Shown here piece after piece: positions 53,238-63,346 of a DNA stretch of 64,000 bases. A program made the position numbers and the translations under genes. The notes beneath the pieces were generated by a model, which was not told where the DNA came from, searched no databases, and saw only the letters and a program-made list of their open reading frames with translations. The stretch covers positions 62,001-126,000 of the forward strand of contig NZ_VXKJ01000030.1 in the NCBI RefSeq assembly GCF_008693075.1, given 5' to 3'. Numbering within the stretch: the first letter of the stretch is position 1; every line of letters begins with the position of its first letter. The DNA is from Corynebacterium phocae (GTDB lineage: Bacteria > Actinomycetota > Actinomycetes > Mycobacteriales > Mycobacteriaceae).

Positions 53238-54779
53238 GTGACGGACAATCAGCCAGACAACCAGCCCGACTTCGAGATCGTTGACGCCCTCAAGGAGGGT
53301 ACCGAGGACTCCCCGGTGGAAATCACGGAGTCCGGGTTGAAGCTCAACCTGGGCTTTGGCGATGAGGATGAGTACGCCGAGCCCGCCCCGGAAAAAGCCA
53401 CCCCGGAGGAGCTCGTGGAGCTGGCCCGGGTGGACGCGGAGTTAAACCAGCGCTGGCCGGAGACCAAGATTGAGCCCAGCCTGGACCGTATCCAGCTGCT
53501 TATGGATTTGCTGGGCAACCCGGAAAAGTCCTTTGACGTCATTCACGTGGCCGGCACCAACGGCAAGTCCTCGACTTCGCGGATGATTGATTCGCTACTG
53601 CGTGGTTTCCACCGCCGCGTGGGGCTGCTCACCAGCCCGCACCTGCAGCTGGTGACTGAGCGCATAGGCATTGACGGCCACCCCATCCACCCGCGCGACT
53701 TTGTGCGCATTTGGGAGGAAATCAAGCCTTTTGTGGATATGGCGGATGCCCAATCTGAGGTCCCGCTGTCCAAGTTTGAGGTGCTGGTGGCCTTAGCTTA
53801 TGCCGCCTTCGCAGACGCCCCGGTGGACGTTGCCGTGGTAGAAGTTGGCCTGGGTGGGACCTGGGACGCCTCCAACGTGGTCAACGGTGAGGTGGCCGTC
53901 ATCATGCCCATTGGGCTAGATCACACGGACTACCTGGGGGAGAGCCTTAAAGAAATTGCTACCGAAAAAGCTGGGATCATCAAAGCACGTGAAAAAGACT
54001 CCCAAGACTTTGCCACCCCAGGGGAAAACATTGCCATCATCGCGGAACAGGACCCGGCCGTTATGGAGGTCATCATAGACCGCGCCGTGGAGGTAGATGC
54101 CGGCATTGCGCGCGCTGGAAAAGAGTTTGCCGCCCTGGAATCCCGCATTGCCGTGGGCGGCCAGCAGCTGATTATTCAGGGCCTGGGCGGGGTGTATGAG
54201 GACATCTTCTTGCCCCTGCACGGCGAGCACCAAGCCAAAAACGCTGCCGTGGCCCTAGCCGCTGTGGAGGCATTCTTTGGTGCCTCCAGCGACCGCCAGC
54301 TAGATGTTGCTAACGTGCGCAACGGCTTTGCCAAGGCCATTAGCCCCGGGCGCTTAGAGCGCGTGCGGACCTCACCCACCACGTTCATTGATGCCGCGCA
54401 CAACCCGCACGGCGCTACCGCGTTGGGTAAAGCCTTGGACCGCGACTTTGATTTTGCCCGGTTAATTGGCGTGGTGGGAATCTTTGATGACAAAGACGCC
54501 GCCGGGATCCTCACCGCCTTGGAGCCCTACCTCAAAGAGGTGGTCATCACGCAAAACTCTTCCCCGCGCGCCATTGACGCCTATGAGCTCGCCGATATCG
54601 CGCTAGATATCTTCGGCGATGAGCGCGTTTACACCGAGCCGGACTTGCCTGGTGCCTACGCGCGTGCGGTGGAGCTGGCCGAAGACGCGGAGGTTCAGTC
54701 CGGCTCCGGTATCATCATCACCGGGTCGGTGGTCACCGCCGGTGACGCCCGCGCCATGTTTGGAAAGGAACCAGCATGA
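53238..54779 (+). CDS. folC: folylpolyglutamate synthase / dihydrofolate synthase
   Basis: A Mur-ligase-type ATP enzyme of 513 residues adding glutamate to (dihydro)folates. The ATP loop is AGTNGKSS at 105-112; VGLLTSPHLQLVTERI and EVGLGGTWDASNV are FolC marks; TFIDAAHNPHGATAL starts the C-terminal domain. About 60 acidic residues precede the core. GTG 53238, 2 bp past valS. Its stop overlaps the next ATG by 4 bases (ATGA). Confidence 0.94.
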   Translation: MTDNQPDNQPDFEIVDALKEGTEDSPVEITESGLKLNLGFGDEDEYAEPAPEKATPEELVELARVDAELNQRWPETKIEPSLDRIQLLMDLLGNPEKSFDVIHVAGTNGKSSTSRMIDSLLRGFHRRVGLLTSPHLQLVTERIGIDGHPIHPRDFVRIWEEIKPFVDMADAQSEVPLSKFEVLVALAYAAFADAPVDVAVVEVGLGGTWDASNVVNGEVAVIMPIGLDHTDYLGESLKEIATEKAGIIKAREKDSQDFATPGENIAIIAEQDPAVMEVIIDRAVEVDAGIARAGKEFAALESRIAVGGQQLIIQGLGGVYEDIFLPLHGEHQAKNAAVALAAVEAFFGASSDRQLDVANVRNGFAKAISPGRLERVRTSPTTFIDAAHNPHGATALGKALDRDFDFARLIGVVGIFDDKDAAGILTALEPYLKEVVITQNSSPRAIDAYELADIALDIFGDERVYTEPDLPGAYARAVELAEDAEVQSGSGIIITGSVVTAGDARAMFGKEPA

Positions 54780-55231
54780 AATATGAGGACATCCCTGTAG
54801 CCGAGGAAAAGGAGCTGGGCCCCCTAGGGATTGGCCGCAAGCCGGTCAAAGACCCGCTCAAGCAGTTCAACGGCATGGTCACCGCCAACGGCCTGACCAT
54901 GGAAATTATCACCCTGCTGCTGGTACTGCCCATGCTGCGCATGCTTTACGAGGGTTCCTTGTGGACCACCCCGAATATCATTTTCGTGGTGGCGCTCATT
55001 GTTATCCACGCGGCCATGTTTGCCGTCCTGCGCAAGCCTTGGGTGCTTACGCTCATCCTGGCTGTCCAGGTGGTAGCGGGTATTGCCGGGTTCTTTGTCC
55101 ACTGGTCACTGACTTCCATCATGGTCATCTTCGGTTTGGTGTGGCTGCTGGCCATCTACCTGCGTTCAGTGCTCATTGAGCGCCTGCGCCGCGGTTACCT
55201 CACCACCCAGCACCTAGGAACAAAGGAATAG
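54776..55231 (+). CDS. DUF4233 membrane protein
   Basis: 151 residues with an acidic N-terminal cytoplasmic part (YEDIPVAEEKELGPLGIGRKPVKDPLKQFNG written in short, about 35 residues) and four hydrophobic segments between 38 and 135. DUF4233 proteins follow folC and precede ndk in many actinobacteria. Function is unknown; coupling through the ATGA overlap suggests equal dosage with FolC. Confidence 0.85.
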   Translation: MKYEDIPVAEEKELGPLGIGRKPVKDPLKQFNGMVTANGLTMEIITLLLVLPMLRMLYEGSLWTTPNIIFVVALIVIHAAMFAVLRKPWVLTLILAVQVVAGIAGFFVHWSLTSIMVIFGLVWLLAIYLRSVLIERLRRGYLTTQHLGTKE

Positions 55232-55279
55232 CCCCAGCTGGCAGTGCGGCACCCCAACCAGTCAGCTAAGCTCGTTGTT

Positions 55280-55609
55280 ATGAAAGTTCTGTACTTTTTC
55301 ATCGCCTCCCTAGCGTGCGTGGCAGCTATTGCTGCGCAGTGGCTGGGTCAGCCCCGCTGGATGGCTCTGCTTGCACTAGCGGTCGCGGGGCTGTGTCTGG
55401 TGCTTGGGCTTCTTCGTTCACAACCAGGTATGTCACGGAAGAGAATTGATTGGGATGATGAAAAGCAAGCCGAAATTGAAAGGCTTTTAGCTAACAACCA
55501 ATACGGTACTGCTATTTCCCAAATAAAGCTGTGGTTTCCCCATACCAGTGATGGGGAGGCCAAGACGGTAGTGGAGTTCATCCAAAAAACGGGGAAGTAC
55601 CCCAGCTAG
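55280..55609 (+). CDS. small two-helix membrane protein, unknown function
   Basis: 109 residues from ATG 55280. Two close membrane helices (VLYFFIASLACVAAIAAQWL, WMALLALAVAGLCLVLGLL) and a cytoplasmic tail of about 60 residues (WDDEKQAEIERLLANNQYG, QIKLWFPHTSDGEAKTVVEF) with helical character. The tail's QYGTAISQIKLWFP pattern recalls short helical repeat tails, but no family is recognised. It lies between DUF4233 and ndk. Confidence 0.65.
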   Translation: MKVLYFFIASLACVAAIAAQWLGQPRWMALLALAVAGLCLVLGLLRSQPGMSRKRIDWDDEKQAEIERLLANNQYGTAISQIKLWFPHTSDGEAKTVVEFIQKTGKYPS

Positions 55610-55669
55610 ATTTGGAGCGTCGTAGCACCCACCGCGAGTTCTTAGGAGGTCTGCGGTAACATGTGCCCT

Positions 55670-56080
55670 ATGACTGAACGTACACTCATCCTGATCAAGC
55701 CAGACGGCGTAAACAACGGCCACGTAGGTGAGATTATCTCCCGCATTGAGCGCAAGGGCCTCAAACTTGTGGCCATGGACCTGCGCGTGACTGACCGCGA
55801 GACCGCTGAAAAGCACTATGCGGAGCACAAAGATAAGCCCTTCTTTGGCGAGCTCGTTGACTTCATCACCTCCGCACCCCTGGTTGCCGGTGTTGTGGAA
55901 GGCCCCCGCGCGATTGAGGCTTGGCGTCAGCTAGCCGGCGGCACTGACCCTGTGTCCAAGGCAACCCCCGGCACCATCCGTGGTGACTTTGCGCTCAACG
56001 TGGCAGAAAACGTAGTCCACGGTTCTGACTCCGCGGAGTCCGCGCAACGCGAAATCTCCATCTGGTTCCCCAACCTTTAA
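55670..56080 (+). CDS. ndk: nucleoside diphosphate kinase
   Basis: Equalises nucleoside triphosphate pools with ATP; 136 residues with active-site His117 in NVVHGSDS and [10 protein letters not shown] at the N-terminus. ATG 55670 fits the family start MTERTLI. AGGAGGT at 55644-55650 is better spaced for ATG 55661, which would add MCP; TAACAT at 55657 could instead make a leaderless message starting at 55670. Confidence 0.94.
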   Translation: MTERTLILIKPDGVNNGHVGEIISRIERKGLKLVAMDLRVTDRETAEKHYAEHKDKPFFGELVDFITSAPLVAGVVEGPRAIEAWRQLAGGTDPVSKATPGTIRGDFALNVAENVVHGSDSAESAQREISIWFPNL

Positions 56081-56136
56081 AACCCCAACCCCGGCACGTG
56101 CGCTGGCGTACCAACGCCACCTTATGTGTACTTAGT

Positions 56137-56167
56137 CCCAGGTGAGCTTGCTATAGGCTCTCCTGGG
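56137..56167 (+). terminator. probable terminator of ndk
   Basis: A stem CCCAGG-T-GAGC / GCTC-T-CCTGGG with a nine-base loop, followed by TTCCGGGCGTTTTG. Confidence 0.55.
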
Positions 56168-56287
56168 TTCCGGGCGTTTTGCTCTGCCGTTTGCTTCTAC
56201 TGCTTTCCTTGCGCCGCCTGATATTGGCCAAAATTCCTAGGTGCGCGGCCAGACTTTCCCGAAAGTGTGAAACAATTAGGGGAGGCT

Positions 56288-56356
56288 ATGACGGCAAGAA
56301 CCTATAGCCACGATCTTTACCCAAAATTTAATACCTGTAAAACGCATACCTTTTGA
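56288..56356 (+). CDS. possible 22-codon leader ORF before rne
   Basis: ATG 56288 to TGA 56354-56356 encodes MTARTYSHDLYPKF... (22 residues). GGGGAGG lies 2 bp before the ATG, a strong but closely spaced ribosome site. It sits in the roughly 390-bp region before rne, which otherwise holds no gene. It may be a leader peptide or chance. Confidence 0.25.
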   Translation: MTARTYSHDLYPKFNTCKTHTF

Positions 56357-56472
56357 CACCGTTCCCGCGCGGCGGCCTTGTCATCTCATCGGTGGATTCA
56401 TTTTCCGGTGTGGTGGCTTGTGCGCCCGGGGCGGCATGTCACCGAGACAAAAGAAAGAGTCAGGTGTGGCCT

Positions 56473-59400
56473 GTGGCTGCAAAGACTAAAGACAATAAGA
56501 CTAAAGACAATAAGAGCAACCAAAACGAGCAGGGCGAAGCTGAATCTTCCACCGCGAAGACTTCCAAGCAGCCGGCCGCGAAGCGTACCCGAAAGACTAC
56601 GCGCAAGACCACCTCTAAATCCTCCGCGCAAAGCAAGGAGGCTCCCGGCGCTGAGAAGAAGACCAAACGTAGTTCTACCCGGAAGACCGCCACTACTCGC
56701 CGTGGCACTACTACGGCCAAGAAGGCAGCGGATGGCACCAATGTGGGGGATTTCTCTGCAGCTGCGTCCCTAGCTTCCCGCCTGGACCGTTCGGAGATTC
56801 CCAACAAAATCCGTTTGCACGCCGTGGCAAAAATGGTGGGTTTGCAGACTAAGCAGGCCGTGGAACTCCTGGCCCAGCAGGGCATAAAGAAGGTTGCCCA
56901 GTCCTCGGTTACCGGGGAGGAGGCGAATGCGTTGCTGGATTCGATTATCGCTGCCGGCAAGCCGGCTGAGAAGCCTGCGCGCAAGACTACCCGCAAGCGC
57001 GCTACGGCAAAGACCGAGGACGTTGAGCCAACCAATGCTGCCGTTGAACCCGCGGCTGAACCCGCAGCCCTAGATTCCCCCGCAGAGGACAAGCCCGCCA
57101 AGCGCACCCGCAAGCGCGCCACTAGGCGCTCTGCCCGTTCAGGTGGCGAGCAGGAAAAATCCACCGCTACCCTTGCGGAGGGCCAGGGCGACGTGACTGG
57201 TGGCTCCGCAGCAGAAGCCCCTAACGCCGGTGTCCCCAACGCCGATGCCCCCAACGCCGGCGTCCCCAACGCCGAAGACCCCGCCAAGCTTGAGGAACGC
57301 GTTCGCAAGAACGTGGACAATGAGATTTCCCAGATTGAGCGCAAGGTGGAAGAGGAGCTGGACTCCCAGCAGCCAGCGGATGAGGCTCATCCAGACTCCC
57401 CGGCCGAACAGGACGCGGGCCAACCCCAGGACGGGCAACGCGACCGTGGTGATAACCGCCACGTAGACACCGGCACCGTTGACGTAGCTCAGCTACACGA
57501 GGCGCTGGTTGAGGCCGGTTTAGACCTGGAGGATCCTTTTGCACCCGTAGTTACTCCAAAGCCGGATTTGGATGATGATGAAGACGGCTTTGAATACGCC
57601 CCCATCTTCATGCCGCCCAAGGAGCCTTCTAAGCCCAAGCGCCGTTCCACCCGCAAGGCCAAGGAAGAGTCAGCGGCGGAGCCGGAGGAAGTCGAACAGA
57701 TCGAAGAACCCCGCGGCATTCGCGGTTCCACCCGGATTGAGGCGCAGCGCCGCCGCCGGCAGGAACTGCGGGAAAAGGGCCGTGAGCGCAAGCACCTGGT
57801 GAGCCAGGCGGAGTTCTTGGCCCGCCGCGAGTCCGTGGAACGCACCATGGTGGTGCGGGAGAAAGAGCGCAACGACGGCGGTGGCAAGGTCACGCAGGTG
57901 GCGGTCTTGGAAGATAACCTCCTGGTGGAGCACTTTGTCACTAGTGAGACCCAAGCGTCCATGATTGGCAACATTTACTTGGGACGCGTCCAGAATGTTT
58001 TGCCATCCATGGAGGCCGCCTTCATTGATATCGGGCAGGGCCGCAACGGTGTGGTCTACGCCGGTGAGATTAACTGGCGCCAGGCTGGCCTTGGCGGACG
58101 CTCCCGCAAGATTGAACAGGCGTTGAAGTCCGGGGATCAGCTTCTGGTCCAGGTGGCTAAGGATCCGGTAGGGCACAAGGGGGCGCGTCTGACTACCCAG
58201 ATTTCTTTGGCCGGGCGCTATTTGGTGTACGTGCCTAATGGGCGCAGCGCCGGTATTTCCCGCAAACTTCCCGTCCCGGAGCGTAAACGTTTGAAGGGGA
58301 TTTTGGAGCGAGTTGTCCCCGATGATGGCGGAGCTATCATCCGTACGGCTGCGGAAAATGTTCCTGAACAGGCCATTGCTAAGGACGTTAACCGCCTGCA
58401 TTCCATGTGGGAAGACATCCTTAAGCGGGCGAACAAGGAGAAGAGCTCTAAGGGCGCTAAGCCGGTTACTTTGTACGAAGAGCCCGACCTGCTGGTCAAG
58501 GTTGTCCGCGATCTTTTCAATGAGGATTTCCACAAGCTGGTAGTGGATGGCAACCGCTCTTTTAACACCATTGACCACTATGTTCAGTCGGTGGCGCCGG
58601 ACCTTGCGGACCGCGTTGAGCGCTACGACCGCCGCGCCAACGGTGGGCAGGACGCCTTTGAGAGCTACCAGATTGATGAGCAGCTGCAAAAGGCGCTGTC
58701 GCGTCAGGTGTGGCTGCCCTCCGGCGGAACCCTGGTCATTGACCGCACTGAGGCCATGACGGTCATCGACGTCAATACTGGAAAGTTCACCGGGTCGGGC
58801 GGAAACCTTGAGGAGACCGTTACCAGGAACAACCTGGAGGCAGCTGAGGAAATCGTACGGCAGATGCGCCTACGGGACCTGGGCGGCATGATTGTGGTGG
58901 ACTTCATTGACATGGTCCTGCCGGAAAACCAGGATTTGGTTTTGCGCCGCCTCAAGGAGGCCCTGGGCCGTGACCGTACCCGCCACCAGGTCTCCGAGGT
59001 CACCTCGCTGGGCCTAGTCCAGATGACCCGTAAGCGCCTGGGAACCGGCTTGGTTGAGACTTTCTCCACCGAGTGTGAGGCCTGTAACGGCCGCGGCATC
59101 TTGGTCCACGAGTACCCCGTGGATGAGGATGAGGAGTTCAACTCACAGCAGTCCCGCAAGGGCGGGAAGCCCCGCAAGCGCGCGAACGACCCCGCGCGCC
59201 ATCCCGCTATTGTGGCCCTGCACCAGGACGGCCAAGACAGCCAGGACGACCAAGACGCTCAGGACGGCCAAGACAGCCAGGACGACCAGCTCAACCAAGA
59301 CAGCCAGCACGATCAAGACTCTCACGATGACAGTGCGAGCCGGGAGAACCGCAACGGCCGAGGCAACCGAAATTCCAGGGGACGGAAGAAGCTACGCCGG

Positions 59401-60612
59401 GATGCTCGTTATCGCGAGGACGCTAGCCAGGATGACGCAACCCAGAATGGAGCGAACCCGGATCACGCGAACCAGTCCTCATCTTACGAGGACTTGGCGG
59501 ACGCCGTTATCGCGCCGAGCACGGATTCATCCGCGCACGGTAGTGGTGACGCGGATTCCCAGGATGGGGATGAGCAGTCAGGCCGTGGCCGGGACCGGCG
59601 TGCCAAGCGCCGCCGGGGTACCCGCGGTAGCTCGCGTGGCCGCGCCGGGCGCTTAGGCACCCAGGATGGGGACCATCCCGACCCCGGGACCAACGCCCAG
59701 GAAGATACCAGCAACATTGAGGCCATTGCCCACGCGGCGGCCGATAACGCTGAGGCAACCGATGAGGTAGGGGAGTTCACCTCCTACATCCCGGACAATC
59801 AGGAGCAGGCCCAGGAGGCGCAAGAGCAGTCCCGCCGCAACCGACGCCGTCGCGCTACCAAGAAAGTCTCCGCTAAGAAGGACCGCCACCAGGTCAAGGA
59901 CCAGAGTAAAGATCGCGGCAAGGAAGAAACCGGCAGGCGAAGCCAAGATAGTGACGCGCCACAGCCAGCCGGACTGACCTATGATGAGGCCCTGGCTGCG
60001 TTCGAGGCCTCGCCGCGCCGCAAGCGCAAAACTCGTGGTAATTCCCGCTCAGATCACAAGCCACGGCGCGAGGACTTCGCTCCTAGCGAGCAAGGGCAGG
60101 CCGGGCCGGAGCCGGAGGAAAAGCGGGAGAAGCGCACTCGCGTGAAGCCACAGCAGGACAAGGCACCGCGCGCCGCCAAGAGCGAGCGCAGCAGCGAGCA
60201 GGAAGTGGAAAGCGCCGCTTCGGCGCGTCGTCGCCGCCGGGTCGTCCGCAAGCTGACCCCGGAGCGCGCCGAAAAAGACGCCCCTAACAAGACCTCAGTA
60301 GCCAAGGCAGAGCCGAAGGCTGCCAAGGCCGCCCAGGCGGACGTTGAGGCTGGGAAGGCGTCAGAACAAGCGGAGGGTACGCAGCAACGCTCCCGACGCA
60401 GGGCGCGCAAGCGCGTAGCCGTTCGCCGCACCACGGGCGAAAGCACCAGCCCTAGCGCCGGCACTCCCGCTGGTTCAACCGCTGCTGGCAATGCGCCGGA
60501 CGCGCAGGACCGGAAACCGTCTGAGAAGCAAGCCAAGGCTGACAATTCGAAGAAAAAGACGGTGAAGGGCCCTCACGGCCGCCGCCGTGTGGTGCGCAGA
60601 AGTACCACATAG
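56473..60612 (+). CDS. rne: ribonuclease E/G
   Basis: Endoribonuclease starting mRNA decay and rRNA processing. 1379 residues if GTG 56473 is used (CAGG 8 bp upstream; GTG 56464 is also possible). The N-terminal 450 residues are a Lys/Arg/Ala-rich disordered extension with a short IF2-N-like segment (IRLHAVAKMVGLQTKQAVELL). The S1 domain starts near 490 (NIYLGRVQNVLPSMEAAFIDIG), catalytic Asp766 and Asp810 lie in VIDVNTG and VVDFID, and the zinc link is Cys868xxCys871 (CEACNGRG). The C-terminal 500 residues are disordered, with a Gln/Asp repeat (QDSQDD) and many Arg clusters. Confidence 0.93.
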   Translation: MAAKTKDNKTKDNKSNQNEQGEAESSTAKTSKQPAAKRTRKTTRKTTSKSSAQSKEAPGAEKKTKRSSTRKTATTRRGTTTAKKAADGTNVGDFSAAASLASRLDRSEIPNKIRLHAVAKMVGLQTKQAVELLAQQGIKKVAQSSVTGEEANALLDSIIAAGKPAEKPARKTTRKRATAKTEDVEPTNAAVEPAAEPAALDSPAEDKPAKRTRKRATRRSARSGGEQEKSTATLAEGQGDVTGGSAAEAPNAGVPNADAPNAGVPNAEDPAKLEERVRKNVDNEISQIERKVEEELDSQQPADEAHPDSPAEQDAGQPQDGQRDRGDNRHVDTGTVDVAQLHEALVEAGLDLEDPFAPVVTPKPDLDDDEDGFEYAPIFMPPKEPSKPKRRSTRKAKEESAAEPEEVEQIEEPRGIRGSTRIEAQRRRRQELREKGRERKHLVSQAEFLARRESVERTMVVREKERNDGGGKVTQVAVLEDNLLVEHFVTSETQASMIGNIYLGRVQNVLPSMEAAFIDIGQGRNGVVYAGEINWRQAGLGGRSRKIEQALKSGDQLLVQVAKDPVGHKGARLTTQISLAGRYLVYVPNGRSAGISRKLPVPERKRLKGILERVVPDDGGAIIRTAAENVPEQAIAKDVNRLHSMWEDILKRANKEKSSKGAKPVTLYEEPDLLVKVVRDLFNEDFHKLVVDGNRSFNTIDHYVQSVAPDLADRVERYDRRANGGQDAFESYQIDEQLQKALSRQVWLPSGGTLVIDRTEAMTVIDVNTGKFTGSGGNLEETVTRNNLEAAEEIVRQMRLRDLGGMIVVDFIDMVLPENQDLVLRRLKEALGRDRTRHQVSEVTSLGLVQMTRKRLGTGLVETFSTECEACNGRGILVHEYPVDEDEEFNSQQSRKGGKPRKRANDPARHPAIVALHQDGQDSQDDQDAQDGQDSQDDQLNQDSQHDQDSHDDSASRENRNGRGNRNSRGRKKLRRDARYREDASQDDATQNGANPDHANQSSSYEDLADAVIAPSTDSSAHGSGDADSQDGDEQSGRGRDRRAKRRRGTRGSSRGRAGRLGTQDGDHPDPGTNAQEDTSNIEAIAHAAADNAEATDEVGEFTSYIPDNQEQAQEAQEQSRRNRRRRATKKVSAKKDRHQVKDQSKDRGKEETGRRSQDSDAPQPAGLTYDEALAAFEASPRRKRKTRGNSRSDHKPRREDFAPSEQGQAGPEPEEKREKRTRVKPQQDKAPRAAKSERSSEQEVESAASARRRRRVVRKLTPERAEKDAPNKTSVAKAEPKAAKAAQADVEAGKASEQAEGTQQRSRRRARKRVAVRRTTGESTSPSAGTPAGSTAAGNAPDAQDRKPSEKQAKADNSKKKTVKGPHGRRRVVRRSTT

Positions 60613-60621
60613 GGCGCGTGT

Positions 60622-60648
60622 GGGGCGGGCGCAACACCCGCCCCTTTT
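60622..60648 (+). terminator. terminator of rne
   Basis: A perfect stem GGGGCGGG / CCCGCCCC with a seven-base loop, followed by TTTT. Confidence 0.88.
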
Positions 60649-60655
60649 ACGCGGT

Positions 60656-60709
60656 TTGTAATTTGTGGCCTAAACGGGGTAGTCTTTGACAGTCGCTGTT
60701 TAGGCCACA
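60656..60709 (+). promoter_or_regulatory. rplU promoter with large inverted repeat
   Basis: A -35 TTGTAA (60656-60661) and -10 TAGTCT (60680-60685), spacer 18. A 12-bp perfect inverted repeat TGTGGCCTAAAC (60664-60675) / GTTTAGGCCACA (60698-60709) has its left arm in the spacer and right arm just after the likely start site. This fits an operator that would block the promoter. About 140 bp of leader with a duplicated GTCCATTCAA (60787-60805) separates it from rplU. Confidence 0.55.
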
Positions 60710-60848
60710 TCTGCGCACCGGCGTCCTCCTTGTGGGGCCCGCATGGTAAGCGCAGAGCCTAAACGCAATATTTTCAAAGTAAATGTCCATTCAAGGTCCA
60801 TTCAAAATAGAAGGCCTTGAGCCGAGTTTAGATAAGGGGTAGCCCTCT

Positions 60849-61154
60849 ATGTACGCGATCGTCAAGACCGGCGGCAAGCAGTACAAGGTTGCTGAAGGTG
60901 ACCTCGTCAAGGTCGAGAAGATCGAGGGAGAGCCAGGTTCCACTGTTGCTCTCACCCCGGTTCTGCTCGTCGATGGCGCATCTGTTAAGTCGAAGGCAGA
61001 AGACCTGGAAAAGGCTTCCGTTTCCGCTGAGATCATTGAGCACGTTAAAGGCCCAAAGATCCGCATCCTGAAGTACAAGAACAAGACTGGTTACAAGAAG
61101 CGTATGGGACACCGTCAGCCCCTAACCGTTTTGAAGATTTCTGGTATCAAGTAA
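60849..61154 (+). CDS. rplU: 50S ribosomal protein L21
   Basis: 101 residues, normal length. [18 protein letters not shown] and the C-terminal signature [21 protein letters not shown] are clear. It binds 23S rRNA early in 50S assembly together with L20. AAGGGGTAG precedes ATG 60849. It is followed by rpmA after 43 bp; the pair is the usual L21-L27 operon. Confidence 0.97.
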   Translation: MYAIVKTGGKQYKVAEGDLVKVEKIEGEPGSTVALTPVLLVDGASVKSKAEDLEKASVSAEIIEHVKGPKIRILKYKNKTGYKKRMGHRQPLTVLKISGIK

Positions 61155-61197
61155 GCCTTAACCGGCTGTAGATTTTCCTTAAAAGGAGGGAAACCAC

Positions 61198-61476
61198 ATG
61201 GCACACAAGAAGGGTGCATCCAGCTCAAGCAACGGTCGCGATTCTGAGTCCAAGCGTCTTGGCGTCAAGCGTTTCGGTGGTCAGCAGGTTAATGCCGGCG
61301 AGATCATCGTGCGTCAGCGCGGTACCAAGTTCCACCCCGGTGAGAACGTTGGCCGTGGCGGTGACGACACCTTGTTCGCACTTGAGGCAGGCGCAGTTAA
61401 GTTCGCCATCAAGCGCAACCGTCGCGTCGTGAACATTGTTCCGGCTGAGGAAGTTGCTGCAGAAGTTTCTGCGTAA
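61198..61476 (+). CDS. rpmA: 50S ribosomal protein L27
   Basis: 92 residues, beginning [19 protein letters not shown] without the cleavable N-terminal extension found in Firmicutes, so its tail can reach the peptidyl transferase centre directly. [28 protein letters not shown] (split over the middle) is the family core. AAAAGGAGGG is the ribosome site. A terminator follows. Confidence 0.97.
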   Translation: MAHKKGASSSSNGRDSESKRLGVKRFGGQQVNAGEIIVRQRGTKFHPGENVGRGGDDTLFALEAGAVKFAIKRNRRVVNIVPAEEVAAEVSA

Positions 61477-61494
61477 ATTCCTTAAAAATCCGTT

Positions 61495-61541
61495 CTAGGG
61501 CTTGGGCTCCCATTCGTGGGAATCCCCAAGCCCTAGTTCTT
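61495..61541 (+). terminator. terminator of rplU-rpmA
   Basis: A 12-bp stem CTAGGGCTTGGG / CCCAAGCCCTAG with inner TCCCA-TTCG-TGGGA, then TTCTTTTA. Confidence 0.9.
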
Positions 61542-61648
61542 TTATGTATGGCCATTTCGGGGAATAATCCTTGGGCCGTACGCATTGTTAGTAGCAGTAA
61601 GAATTATTTTGCCAATTAGTGATCTTTCTACGGAAAGGAAGAGGTTTC

Positions 61649-63178
61649 ATGGCTCGTTTTATTGACCGCGTCGTATTGCATCTGCAGGCAGGCGACGGTG
61701 GGCACGGCTGTGCCTCTGTCCACCGTGAGAAGTTCAAGCCCCTGGGCGGCCCTGACGGCGGCAACGGTGGGCACGGGGGAGACGTCATCTTGGAGGTTTC
61801 CCCACAGATCCACACCTTGATGGATTTCCATTACCGTCCCCATATCAAGGCCGGTCGTGGTGGCAACGGTGCCGGGGACTGGCGCAACGGCGCCCGCGGT
61901 GAGGATCTCATCATGGAGGTCCCTGCCGGTACTGTGGTGTATTCGGAAAAAGGGGACATGTTAGCGGACCTTACGGTTCCAGGTACCCGATTTATCGCGG
62001 CTGAGGGCGGCTTTGGCGGCCTGGGTAACGCAGCCTTGGCCTCGTCCCAGCGCAAGGCTCCCGGTTTCGCGTTGCAGGGGGAACCCGGGCAGGCGCATGA
62101 CCTTATCCTGGAGCTGAAGTCCATGGCGGACGTCGGCCTGGTGGGCTTTCCGTCTGCAGGCAAGTCCTCGCTTATCTCTGTCCTGTCTGCCGCCAAACCA
62201 AAAATCGGTGACTATCCCTTCACCACCCTGCAGCCCAATTTGGGCGTGGTGGACATGGGCAATGAGTCCTTCACCATTGCGGATGTCCCGGGCCTTATCC
62301 CGGGTGCTGCGGAAGGCAAGGGGCTTGGCCTGGATTTCCTCCGCCACATTGAGCGCACTGCCGTCCTGGCGCATGTTGTGGACACCGCCACCATGGAGCC
62401 TGGCCGCGACCCCATGTCGGATATCGAGGCCCTGGAAAAGGAACTCGAGGAGTACCAGCAGCTATTGGACAATGACACGGGTTTGGGCGATCTTAAAAAC
62501 CGCCCCCGCATCATCATCCTGAATAAGGCTGACGTCCCTGAAGCCCAGGAGTTGGCTGAGTTTGTTAAAGAGGATCTGGAAGAGAAATTCGGCTGGCCGG
62601 TATTTATTATCTCCGCCGTCGCGCGCAAGGGGCTGGATCCTCTCAAGTACAAGCTGCTGGAGATGGTGAAGAAGCACCGGCGTACCCAGCCCAAGGTGAA
62701 GGCCGACAAGAACAAGACCATCATCCATCCGTTGGCTGTGGGTAAGAAGAAGGGCCACTTTGCTGACTTCCATGTCAAGGCTGACCCACAGGTTGAAGGC
62801 GGCTTCATTGTGGAAGGTGAGAAGATTGACCGGTGGATCACCCAGACTGACTTCGAGAATGAGGAGGCAATCGGCTACCTGGCGGACCGCCTGGCAAGGG
62901 CTGGCGTAGAGGATAAGCTCTTCAAGCTCGGTGCTGTGGAGGGCTGCCCGGTCACCATTGGTGGCATTACCTTCGAGTGGGAGCCTATGACGGGCGGTAA
63001 CGCTACTGACGCCGGCCGTGGATTCGACGGCCGCCTCCATAGCACGGACCGCATGTCCGCTGCTGAGCGCAAGCGCGCCTCTCAGGCCCGCCGCGGCCTC
63101 ATCGACGAACTCGACTTCGGTGATGAGGACAAGATTGTCACCCGTGAGCAAGCTAACAGGGACCGTTGGCAGGGTTAG
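61649..63178 (+). CDS. obg: GTPase Obg/CgtA
   Basis: A ribosome-assembly and stress GTPase of 509 residues. The glycine-rich Obg fold is at 1-158 ([30 protein letters not shown]); the G domain follows with G1 GFPSAGKSS at 166-174, DVPG for G3 and NKAD for G4. The C-terminal OCT-type domain and a 60-residue tail ([17 protein letters not shown]) complete it. ATG 61649 has GGAAGAGG before it; an earlier in-frame ATG 61619 lacks one. It has its own promoter region after the rpmA terminator. Confidence 0.96.
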   Translation: MARFIDRVVLHLQAGDGGHGCASVHREKFKPLGGPDGGNGGHGGDVILEVSPQIHTLMDFHYRPHIKAGRGGNGAGDWRNGARGEDLIMEVPAGTVVYSEKGDMLADLTVPGTRFIAAEGGFGGLGNAALASSQRKAPGFALQGEPGQAHDLILELKSMADVGLVGFPSAGKSSLISVLSAAKPKIGDYPFTTLQPNLGVVDMGNESFTIADVPGLIPGAAEGKGLGLDFLRHIERTAVLAHVVDTATMEPGRDPMSDIEALEKELEEYQQLLDNDTGLGDLKNRPRIIILNKADVPEAQELAEFVKEDLEEKFGWPVFIISAVARKGLDPLKYKLLEMVKKHRRTQPKVKADKNKTIIHPLAVGKKKGHFADFHVKADPQVEGGFIVEGEKIDRWITQTDFENEEAIGYLADRLARAGVEDKLFKLGAVEGCPVTIGGITFEWEPMTGGNATDAGRGFDGRLHSTDRMSAAERKRASQARRGLIDELDFGDEDKIVTREQANRDRWQG

Positions 63179-63214
63179 GGCGACACATTATAGCATAAGG
63201 GGAGAATATTACAG

Positions 63215-63243
63215 TTGATATAGCATCGGGTTTGGTCTAGATT
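63215..63243 (+). promoter_or_regulatory. promoter of the pilin gene
   Basis: TTGATA (63215-63220), 17-bp spacer, TAGATT (63238-63243): the best sigma-70-type match seen in the window. It leaves a leader of about 95 bases before ATG 63347. Confidence 0.65.
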
Positions 63244-63346
63244 TTTTACTAAAGCGACAGAAAACTGCCAGCAAACTTTTCGCAAAGCGTTAAGCAGGCG
63301 GAAGCAGTGTCGCCCAAGTCCCTTCTAGTTCAACATAAGGATTCTT

